Shown here: positions 8,799 to 15,998 of the stretch, one piece after another
Layout: every line of letters begins with the position of its first letter
Position numbering within the stretch: the stretch's first letter is position 1
From: Ignavibacteria bacterium
GTDB lineage: Bacteria > Bacteroidota > Ignavibacteria > Kapaibacteriales > UBA961
Length of the DNA: 64,000 nucleotides
Direction of reading: 5' to 3'
Assembly (NCBI GenBank): GCA_016720145.1
Contig: JADJXV010000012.1
Coordinates: 82,198 to 146,197 of the forward strand
Made by a program: the position numbers and the translations under genes
The notes under the pieces: generated by a model
What the model was told of the DNA's origin: nothing
Database searches by the model: none
What the model saw: only the letters and a program-made list of their open reading frames with translations

Positions 8799-10610
8799 AT
8801 GAGTAAAAGCGACCGACGTTCCAGACGAGTTTCCGATATTCCTGCCCCGAAATTATCCCGCGACGAATCCAAAAAACAGCTTTTTTTCCTGCTTTCCTTT
8901 TACAAGCCGTATCAGTATAAAGCATTGATCGCGCTTGTGATTATGATTATCACCGCCTCTGTCGGACTGCTCTTTCCTCGGCTCGTGGGTATGATCCTCG
9001 ATGCAGTGCTGCACCCCGACATTTCAAAGTTTACACCCGGCACTCTCGCCGGCGCGCTTTTGGGTGTGATTGTGATTCAATTCGGAATTCGCTATATATT
9101 TTCGATGCAGCTTGCGACGATTACTGAGAATGTGATAGCCACGCTGCGAACGCAAGTATTCGAACATTTAATCCGCCTGCCTATGACATTTTTTGGCGAA
9201 CGCCGCGTTGGTGAATTATCCTCCCGCCTCTCGTCCGACCTCACGCAAATCCAGGAAACTTTCTCCTTTGCAATACTTGAATTACTCCGGCAAACGATCT
9301 TTCTCGTTGGTGGCGTGGCATTTATCGTGAGCAAAAGCATGAATCTCGCCGCACCAATCCTGCTTGCAATGCCGATTTTGGTGGCAATTGCCGTGTTATT
9401 TGGCAAGAAAATGAGGGTCTATAGCACCAAAACGCAGGACGCACTCGCGCAGTCAGCAACAATAGTCGAGGAAACGCTTCAGGGTATTGCCAGCGTAAAG
9501 TCTTATGCGAATGAACGTTACGAAGCAGACCGCTATCGTAGTGCCTTGCAGAGTACGATCACCCTCGCCATCAAAACCGCGAAAATGCGGTCGGCGTTTA
9601 TCTCATTTATCCTCTTTGCATTTTTTGGGGGAATTGCCGGCGTGATATGGTATGGCGGCACGCTTGTGCAGCAGGGCGATATTACGATCGGCGACTTTGC
9701 GACCTTCCTCATGTATGCGATGTTTGTCGGCGGCGCGATGGGAAGTTTTGCCGAATTATTCTCGCAAGTCCAGAAATCATTGGGAGCTGCGGTGAGAATT
9801 CAGGAAATTTTAGGCGAGACAATTGAGCCAATTACAAGCGATTCGAACATCACCGTGCGTTCGATTCAGGTCGAAGATCTCTCGTTTCATTACCCTTCAC
9901 GTCCCGAAATTCCGGCTGTGAAAAACATCTCGATGACGATTGGCGCCGGCAAGCGCGTGGCATTTGTCGGTGAAAGCGGCGCCGGGAAAAGCACGATGGC
10001 AGGACTCATTCAACGTTTTTACGAGCCGACTTCGGGACGTATTCTCTTTGATAATCAGCCGTCGGACAGTTTTCATTTGACCGATATTAGGCGGAATATT
10101 GCCGTCGTTCCGCAGGATATCGTGCTATTTGGCGGTACCATTCTCGAGAATATCCGCTATGGAAATTTAGACGCGACCGAGGAACAAGTCCTTCATTCAG
10201 CAGCACTTGCTAATGCAACGGAATTCATCGATAAATTCCCTGAAAAGCTCCACACGCTAGTCGGCGAACGTGGTATCAAGCTCTCGGGCGGACAGCGTCA
10301 GCGGATTGCCATTGCCCGCGCGATTTTGCGGAATCCACCGATTCTCATTCTCGATGAAGCGACGAGTTCGCTCGACTCCGAAAGCGAATATCTGATTCAG
10401 GAAGCGCTCGAACGCCTGATGGCGAGCCGCACGACGATTATTATCGCGCACCGTTTATCGACAATTCGCACTTGTGATACGATTTTTGTGTTTTCGAAAG
10501 GACAGATTATCGAGTCCGGCACGCATGACGAGCTCATCGCACACGACAGCAAGTACGCGCGGCTTTCGGCGCTGCAATTTGAGAGGTTTTCGAGTGCGGC
10601 GGATGAGTGA
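8799..10610 (+). CDS. ABC exporter, fused permease and ATPase (MsbA/LmrA type)
   Basis: The 603-aa half-transporter has an N-terminal six-helix ABCB-type membrane domain (about 35-330; first helix 'ALIALVIMIITASVGLLFP') and a C-terminal ATPase domain (about 350-590). Walker A GESGAGKST is near residue 394, the Q-loop is in 'IAVVPQDIVLFGGTILENIRYG', the signature LSGGQRQRIAIARAIL near 493, and Walker B ILILDEATSS is followed by D-loop SLDSES and H-loop IIAHRLST. All catalytic residues are present. It should act as a homodimer exporting a hydrophobic compound, lipid or peptide; the substrate cannot be read from the sequence. Its composition is like the core genome, unlike the AT-rich genes on both sides. 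Confidence 0.93.
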   Translation: MSKSDRRSRRVSDIPAPKLSRDESKKQLFFLLSFYKPYQYKALIALVIMIITASVGLLFPRLVGMILDAVLHPDISKFTPGTLAGALLGVIVIQFGIRYIFSMQLATITENVIATLRTQVFEHLIRLPMTFFGERRVGELSSRLSSDLTQIQETFSFAILELLRQTIFLVGGVAFIVSKSMNLAAPILLAMPILVAIAVLFGKKMRVYSTKTQDALAQSATIVEETLQGIASVKSYANERYEADRYRSALQSTITLAIKTAKMRSAFISFILFAFFGGIAGVIWYGGTLVQQGDITIGDFATFLMYAMFVGGAMGSFAELFSQVQKSLGAAVRIQEILGETIEPITSDSNITVRSIQVEDLSFHYPSRPEIPAVKNISMTIGAGKRVAFVGESGAGKSTMAGLIQRFYEPTSGRILFDNQPSDSFHLTDIRRNIAVVPQDIVLFGGTILENIRYGNLDATEEQVLHSAALANATEFIDKFPEKLHTLVGERGIKLSGGQRQRIAIARAILRNPPILILDEATSSLDSESEYLIQEALERLMASRTTIIIAHRLSTIRTCDTIFVFSKGQIIESGTHDELIAHDSKYARLSALQFERFSSAADE

Positions 10611-10724
10611 TTGTATTTAATTTTGTTGGGTCTTATAGCCATCGTAGGGGCGAAGACCAAACAACTAAAATTGTCAGAGAACCATATTTATTCATCAATT
10701 TGTCTTCGTTATAACTTAATAATT

Positions 10725-11396
10725 ATGATACTCGAATACCCAACAGAATATCGAGATTCTAAAGGAATAGAAAAAAGTACATTCATAACTGACGGTAAAA
10801 GTCTGAAAATCAAATTACGTTCTATTGAATTTGAGGGACATTTTTGGGATCTTAGACCATTAAGCCAAAACAATGTGAGAATTAAAGAACTATTTGTTAT
10901 ACAAGACCAAGATATTTTACAACCCATATATAATAAAGACGGTTCATTTCGCGCCTATGTATCATATTATGCTGGATCGCTCACTGAATATTCTTTGAAA
11001 ATTCAGATGCCAATCAAAGTGATAATGCACAATGATAAGGAAGCCAATGCTCTCATAGAATTTGAATTATTTCCAGGTGAACTCTATTTTGTTTTCGAAG
11101 GAAATCGGTACAATTTTGAGCGACCTAATTTCGAATACGGATTATCTCCTGAATTCACAACTTCTTTCAATATCAAATACATTAAATGTTGTACGAATTG
11201 TAAATATTCAGAATACGACCCTTTTGGCAATGACGATTATGGAGATTTGATGTGTTTCAAAAACAGCAAAGAAGAATGGTCAAAATTAGGTTATATCGCA
11301 TTAAAACACATGAGTAACCAAAACTGGTATAAAGACTTGAACGTGGAAAAAACACAAGAAGCTTTTTGGTGTGATGAATTTGCGCTCAAAGAATAA
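10725..11396 (+). CDS. Hypothetical cysteine-containing protein, DUF6304-like
   Basis: The ATG at 10725 (MILEYPTEYRDSKG) is preferred; the frame is open further up, but only with a TTG. The 223-aa product begins with a beta-rich half ('KSLKIKLRSIEFEGHFWDLRPL', 'LYFVFEGNRYNF'). It ends with a cysteine cluster, C-C-x2-C in 'KCCTNCKYSEYDPFGNDDYG' followed by 'LMCFK', and a final 'FWCDEFALKE'. This pattern, with CxxC, a Ser/Tyr-x-Pro-Phe/Tyr-Gly turn and a later Cys, recalls DUF6304, named from memory. A metal site is possible. The gene is AT-rich, like the 7.5-8.5 kb pair, and may share its origin. The function is unknown. Confidence 0.65.
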   Translation: MILEYPTEYRDSKGIEKSTFITDGKSLKIKLRSIEFEGHFWDLRPLSQNNVRIKELFVIQDQDILQPIYNKDGSFRAYVSYYAGSLTEYSLKIQMPIKVIMHNDKEANALIEFELFPGELYFVFEGNRYNFERPNFEYGLSPEFTTSFNIKYIKCCTNCKYSEYDPFGNDDYGDLMCFKNSKEEWSKLGYIALKHMSNQNWYKDLNVEKTQEAFWCDEFALKE

Positions 11397-11456
11397 CATT
11401 ACGTACATTCATTGGTAATACTCAGAAATTTAGAATCTACGTTCACTTTTAATCCT

Positions 11457-12188
11457 ATGAAAATACTCCTACAAACTATCCTCATCATCCTCGCCGTGAC
11501 CACTGCCTCCGCAGAACAAGCATTAGAAATTACCCACCTGACGGGTGATGTGTATGTCTATACAACATACCACGATTATAATCACCAACCTTTTCCTTCC
11601 AATGGAATGTATGTCGTTACAAGCGAAGGTGTTGTGATGATTGATACGCCGTGGGATACGACGCAGTTCCAGCCATTGCTCGATAGTATTTATGCGCGTC
11701 ATCAGCAGCGTGTGGTGCTGTGTATTGCGACGCATTTTCATGATGACCGAAGTGCCGGGCTCAACTATTACAAGCAAAAGGGTGTGCGTACTTTTACTTC
11801 GAAGCAGACGTACGAACTCTGCTCGGCCAAGGAGAATGCACGTGCTGAGTTTACCTTTACCGACGACACGACGTTCACGGTCGGCAATCATACCTTTAGC
11901 GCTTATTATCCGGGCGAGGGTCACACGAAGGATAATATCGTTGTGTGGATGAATAACGAAAAAATTCTTTACGGCGGTTGTCTCGTTAAAAGCGTTGATA
12001 ATGATGGACTTGGTAATATTGCTGATGCCAATATTAAAGCTTGGACGCCGACGATTAAGAATGTCATCCGAAAATTCCCCCATCCGAAATTTATCATTCC
12101 CGGACATTTTTCATGGATGGATACCGGCGCGCTCAAGCATACGCTCATGCTCCTTCGCAAGTACAGCAAAACGCTTAAAAGACGCTAA
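11457..12188 (+). CDS. Subclass B1 metallo-beta-lactamase
   Basis: The ATG at 11457 gives a 243-aa protein with a clear signal peptide (MKILLQTILIILAVTTASA|EQ), so it acts in the periplasm. All B1 zinc ligands are present: HxHxD in HFHDD (H93, H95, D97), H156 in GEGHTKDN, C175 in GGCLVKS and H217 in IPGHF. The substrate-binding Lys of B1 enzymes (K178, in LVKS) and the Asn of 'GLGNIADAN' (N187) are also conserved, which separates it from B2 and B3 types. The layout and length agree with chromosomal Bacteroidota enzymes such as CcrA and BlaB. It should hydrolyse beta-lactams including carbapenems. The neighbours show no integron or transposon, so the gene looks resident. The identity to known alleles was not measured. 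Confidence 0.93.
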   Translation: MKILLQTILIILAVTTASAEQALEITHLTGDVYVYTTYHDYNHQPFPSNGMYVVTSEGVVMIDTPWDTTQFQPLLDSIYARHQQRVVLCIATHFHDDRSAGLNYYKQKGVRTFTSKQTYELCSAKENARAEFTFTDDTTFTVGNHTFSAYYPGEGHTKDNIVVWMNNEKILYGGCLVKSVDNDGLGNIADANIKAWTPTIKNVIRKFPHPKFIIPGHFSWMDTGALKHTLMLLRKYSKTLKRR

Positions 12189-12213
12189 CTGTATCTTCTA
12201 TATTCCCTTCCTC

Positions 12214-13638
12214 TTACTTTGTCATTAATTCGACAGTTACCGGTGCTGACAAATTACCTGCAGTATCTACCGCATAGAGTGAGTAGATATAGGATTGTCC
12301 TTGCGTAATTGATGATGAGTCAGTATAATTTGACTGCACAACAGGCGAGTCGGTGAGGTAAAATTGAATTGCAGGATTCGAAGCAATCGCGCGGCGGATA
12401 TGGTATCCGGCCAGATCTTTTTCAGGGTTTTTGAGCCAAGTAAGTGTCGGTTTGCTATCGTGAATGCTAATTTTCAGTCCTTGTGGCGATGTCGGTGGTG
12501 TTCGATTAACTCTTCTAAATTCAACAGTATCCGATGATGTACTCATCATACCAGAGCGAGATTTAGAACGGATAAAATAATAATACGGCGTGCCTTCTTC
12601 AAGATCTATATCAAGCCACGAATCGGCTTTCTCCTGAAATTCACTCACCGGAAATACTCGGTGGTAATTTTTCAAGCGATCGATTGATTTCCATACTTCG
12701 ACAGTATTCTCACCCGAACTCTCCCACCGCATACGCATACCATTTCCAAATTCTTCTGTTGAGATATTTTTAGGTGAGTTGACCATTACTGCCCGTGGTG
12801 TTGATTGCACCATCAGGCTTGGAATACTCTCAAAACCAAACGCATTCACAGCGCGGACTTCGTAATAATACGTGGAGTCGTTGGTGACAAACTTATCTAC
12901 AAATTCCTGATTATGAAGCTTAGTACCACCTTTTGTGATTTTGACCGGGAATATCGGGGATGAATTCACTCGTTCATATTTACCAAGTAGTTGCGATGAA
13001 CGATAGACATTATAACCATTGACAAGGCCTCGTTCGAGGGAATTTTCTGTGTGAGGCCACTTCAAGAGTATTGTTTCTTCAGCAGGGACAGCTTCGAGGG
13101 TTTGGACGGTAGGTACTTCTTCGTTTTTACTTGAATTGATAGCTTGGCTGAGGGCAATTTCACGTTCTTTTCCATTAACTAACGCCGAGATTTTATACTG
13201 AATTTCACCTTTTGGCGGAAGTGAATCGACGTACATTTCTCCCATCACTCGGGGGAAATCCGGATAAATTTGACAAAGTAAGTCGAAATTAGACATTGCT
13301 TTAGGTGAAGCAAGAAAACGTTGATAGCTCGAGGAGTCGATTCCTTTTTCGGGTAATGATATACCTAAAAGTCCTAAAAAGAGTTCAGCTTGTGTGCCAA
13401 GCAACCTCCGAATTTCTTGATTGTCGGTCATCCGTTTCACCGGAGATTCTGTAATTAACTTCCAATCTCCATCGGCACTTTTTCGGTAAATATTACATCC
13501 CTCAAGCGAGGTTGAACGTTCCGGTTTCCAGCGGAGATAGACTTTTCCTTCTTTACAAAAGCTGAGCACGCGACCGGTTTGCGCAGCCGCATTTCCGGAG
13601 CAGAACACTATAATAAGGATGAGGCAGAAGTACTTCAT
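12214..13638 (-). CDS. Secreted fibronectin type III repeat protein
   Basis: The 474-aa product starts with a signal peptide (MKYFCLILIIVFCSGNAAA|Q). Several FN3-like modules follow, recognised by 'VYLRWKPERSTSLEGCNIYR' near the start, 'ILLKWPHTENSLERGLVNGYNVYR' in the middle and a clear last module with 'PTSPQGLKISIHDSKPTLTW' and 'SYIYSLYAVDTAGNLSAPVTV'. There is no T9SS sorting domain at the C-terminus, so it may stay in the periplasm or at the outer membrane. The gene ends 26 bp from the lactamase gene, in convergent orientation. FN3 arrays usually mediate protein or carbohydrate contacts; the target is unknown. Confidence 0.85.
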   Translation of the reverse strand: MKYFCLILIIVFCSGNAAAQTGRVLSFCKEGKVYLRWKPERSTSLEGCNIYRKSADGDWKLITESPVKRMTDNQEIRRLLGTQAELFLGLLGISLPEKGIDSSSYQRFLASPKAMSNFDLLCQIYPDFPRVMGEMYVDSLPPKGEIQYKISALVNGKEREIALSQAINSSKNEEVPTVQTLEAVPAEETILLKWPHTENSLERGLVNGYNVYRSSQLLGKYERVNSSPIFPVKITKGGTKLHNQEFVDKFVTNDSTYYYEVRAVNAFGFESIPSLMVQSTPRAVMVNSPKNISTEEFGNGMRMRWESSGENTVEVWKSIDRLKNYHRVFPVSEFQEKADSWLDIDLEEGTPYYYFIRSKSRSGMMSTSSDTVEFRRVNRTPPTSPQGLKISIHDSKPTLTWLKNPEKDLAGYHIRRAIASNPAIQFYLTDSPVVQSNYTDSSSITQGQSYIYSLYAVDTAGNLSAPVTVELMTK

Positions 13639-13755
13639 GGGACAAAATCAGCATTCTGTATAACTAATTTATATATTAACGTGAGTTCGGTATAGCCACC
13701 CCTCATACTATGCAAGAATAGAAGCAAGATAGATGGAATTGCGAGATACAGTTCT

Positions 13756-13980
13756 CCATCCCTGAAAGGGATGAACTTCAATAGCCACCGATGAAATCGG
13801 TGGAGAAATACAGCGTTCCCAAACAAACCCTGAAGGGGTTTAACTACGGTATGGACGTGATTAAACCCTTTCAGGGTTTGTGGATTACCTGTCTATTTCC
13901 CCAGCATTTCATGCGGGGCTATTGAAATTGAAGCCCTTCAGGCTTCTCGAATGTCGTCGCTGTTGTTATCCCGAATTCAC
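13756..13980 (+). repeat. Composite multi-hairpin repeat, copy 3
   Basis: The core is 13756-13953, with a conserved right edge (GTTATCCCGAATTCACG) to about 13980. The hairpins are: CATCCCtgaaaGGGATG; CCACCGATgaaATCGGTGG; the pair AAACCCTGAAGGGGTTTAA and TTAAACCCTTTCAGGGTTT, which are near-perfect reverse complements of each other around CGGTATGGACGT; CCCCGCATttcATGCGGGG; and GAAGCCcttcaGGCTTC. TTCAATAGCC and GGCTATTGAA can close the structure. It occupies the 356-bp gap between the FN3 and FAA-hydrolase genes. Confidence 0.88.
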
Positions 13981-13994
13981 GTGATATTAAGAAA

Positions 13995-14999
13995 TTACGC
14001 TTCACCTTCCAGCGCAATCGTATTCGATAAATTCCCCAGTAAATCTATCGAACATTCCACAATATCACCATCAACGAGCCACATCGGTGGTGTGAAAACT
14101 TTACTGCCATTGAGCTCAAGAAAACATCCAGTTCCGCATGTCCCGCTGCCAATCACATCGCCCGGATAGAGCGTCACACCATAGCTTGCGCGCTCGATAA
14201 TTTGGGCAAATGTCCAGCTCATGTCTTTTACATTCCCGAGCGAAATGTCTTGTCCGTTGATAACTGTCTTCATCGTAAGATCATATTTATCACCATGTTC
14301 GGTGGGGATTTTCCGTTCTTCGAGTTCGTCTTTAGTTACGAGCCACGGTCCGAGCGACGTCGCAAAGTCTTTCCCTTTGGCAGGACCGAGATTGAGCTTC
14401 ATTTCCTGCATTTGGAGTGCTCGGGCGCTCCAGTCATTCATCACCAAGTAGCCGGCGATGTAGCTGTCTGCGTCTTTTACAGCTATATTTTTACCTTGCT
14501 TGCCGATGACGATTGCGCATTCGAGTTCGAAGTCTAACTGATTGAGATGTAACTCTTGTACAGGAATTTCCCCCGGTCCAAACACTGCCTGATGATTCGT
14601 AAAATAAAATATAGGAATATCATCAAATTCGGGGATCATTTCTAGTCCGCGGTTACGGCGGGCTGCCTCGACGTGTTGGCGGAATGCATAGCCGTCGCGC
14701 ATGGAGGTAGGTCGTGGTACGGGTGAACAAAGCGTGACTGATTCGGCGAAATACCAAATTTCTGCGAGGTCTTCTTTGGCGGTGTGCTGCAAGAACCACG
14801 CCTCAATTGCGCGCGCTTCATTCATTGCTACGTCGCCAAGTCTCAGAAAATCAAGTATAGTTGACGGTAGATATCCTGCGTGTAACTCTGCCTGACCAAT
14901 TGCAGCACGATGAGCAAATTCAAGATCAAGTATTCTATTTTCAATCAATAATCCAAGGCGTTCAATGCCGGTAATCGGCGAATATGTTACAAGTTTCAT
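13995..14999 (-). CDS. Fumarylacetoacetate hydrolase family protein
   Basis: The 334-aa product has an N-terminal small domain ('MKLVTYSPITGIERLGLLIENRILDLE') and a C-terminal FAH fold. The divalent-metal ligands are in 'LDFELECAIVIGKQG' (the E-x-E pair) and in 'YLVMNDWSARALQMQEMKL' (Asp). They are followed by the family's 'GPAKGKDFATSLGPWLV' and the 'DVIGSGTCGTGCFLEL' turn near the C-terminus. It resembles the FahA-like hydrolases of aromatic amino-acid breakdown more than the short YcgM type, but no other tyrosine-pathway gene is nearby. The exact substrate is open; C-C bond hydrolysis of a fumarylpyruvate- or acetoacetate-type compound is likely. Confidence 0.88.
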   Translation of the reverse strand: MKLVTYSPITGIERLGLLIENRILDLEFAHRAAIGQAELHAGYLPSTILDFLRLGDVAMNEARAIEAWFLQHTAKEDLAEIWYFAESVTLCSPVPRPTSMRDGYAFRQHVEAARRNRGLEMIPEFDDIPIFYFTNHQAVFGPGEIPVQELHLNQLDFELECAIVIGKQGKNIAVKDADSYIAGYLVMNDWSARALQMQEMKLNLGPAKGKDFATSLGPWLVTKDELEERKIPTEHGDKYDLTMKTVINGQDISLGNVKDMSWTFAQIIERASYGVTLYPGDVIGSGTCGTGCFLELNGSKVFTPPMWLVDGDIVECSIDLLGNLSNTIALEGEA

Positions 15000-15085
15000 G
15001 GGTTGTTACTCTTTGAATTAATAAGGAGATATAGTAATTTTTATAAATAATTTCTCATCAGCGTACATCTTATAAATCAGCGTCA

Positions 15086-15745
15086 TCAGCGTTTAGTATT
15101 TACCTTACGTGCAATCACATACACTTCTATTCCGGTAAGGTATTGATAGAGAATCGCGAGTCGGCGTTTCAAGCTCGTTTTTTCCCCCATATACTTTCCA
15201 AAACTCTTCATAGCTACGGTGCCTGCCTTGAGGGTGAGTCCATTGCTCGGACGTTGGGAACGGATAGTAATAACATCGAAACCGGCGCGCTCGACGACAT
15301 TTTTAAGTGATTGTACAGTAAAGTGATAGCAATGATTTTCGGGTTGGAACCATATCCAGCGATGCTTGAGGAGGCGGCTCCACAGTGAACCGAAGTCGGG
15401 CACGCGGATAGCAATAATCCCATCTGAAGTCAGGAGAGAATGTATTGATTCCAGCATAGCGAGCGGGTCCCCTGTATGCTCTAGTGAGTGCCAAAGTACA
15501 GCAATATCAATGGGTTGGGTGATTTCATCAAGATTGGGCACGACAGGTATTCCAATTTTGACTGCATCTTTGCGTGCCGATTCGGAGGGTTCCACCCCGA
15601 CGACTTGATAGCCGAACCTTCGAGCTTCGTCTAAGAATGGAGCGCGGTCGCAGCCGATATCCAAAATAGTAGCGGGAGGTTGATGTAAGGAAATAATATC
15701 ACTAAGTAGCTTTATTTGCTCAGGGAGCCGAGACCAACGTCGCAT
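15086..15745 (-). CDS. SAM-dependent methyltransferase, C-terminal fragment
   Basis: This part carries the class I methyltransferase fold. The SAM site is 'ATILDIGCDRAPFLDEARRFGYQVVGVEPS', the post-II strand is 'IDIAVLWHSLEHTGDP', and a 'DGIIAIRVPDFGSLWSRLL' segment follows, as in Methyltransf_11-type enzymes that act on cell-surface sugars or lipids. It lacks its own natural start: the same frame is open upstream and reads N-H-D-I-F-Q-Q-A-T-A-A-E-M-R-R-W, which continues the preceding zinc-ribbon fragment. The two ORFs are one gene cut by a one-base deletion near 15781. No glycan or lipid genes are adjacent. Confidence 0.85.
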   Translation of the reverse strand: MRRWSRLPEQIKLLSDIISLHQPPATILDIGCDRAPFLDEARRFGYQVVGVEPSESARKDAVKIGIPVVPNLDEITQPIDIAVLWHSLEHTGDPLAMLESIHSLLTSDGIIAIRVPDFGSLWSRLLKHRWIWFQPENHCYHFTVQSLKNVVERAGFDVITIRSQRPSNGLTLKAGTVAMKSFGKYMGEKTSLKRRLAILYQYLTGIEVYVIARKVNTKR

Positions 15746-15963
15746 TTCGGCGGCAGTTGCTTGTTGGAAAATGTCATGATTAAGCGCGTATTTTGAGAAT
15801 AATACGCCTCACGATAAGCGTCGGTCGGAATGTTGGCTAGGGAGGTGAGCCCACAATCGTTGCATTCGGCAAGTGCTGTATCGCCCTGATTAAACTGACG
15901 GCGTTCGCCACCGCATACGACACAACGAGAGAGCTTTTGCACTTGGTTTTCGGGAACGGTCAT
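15712..15963 (-). pseudogene. N-terminal zinc-ribbon fragment of the same methyltransferase
   Basis: Residues 14-50 hold two CxxC/CxxxC pairs (C-V-V-C-G-G and C-N-D-C-G-L), which form the small zinc ribbon often found in front of this methyltransferase type. 'AYREAYYSQNTRL' follows, after which the frame becomes meaningless. Changing frame by -1 near 15781 gives an uninterrupted roughly 290-aa protein with the downstream fragment. The break may be a real mutation or an assembly indel. Confidence 0.8.
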
Positions 15964-15998
15964 TCTAATCCAATTACTTGATATTGAAGAGATTGCAA

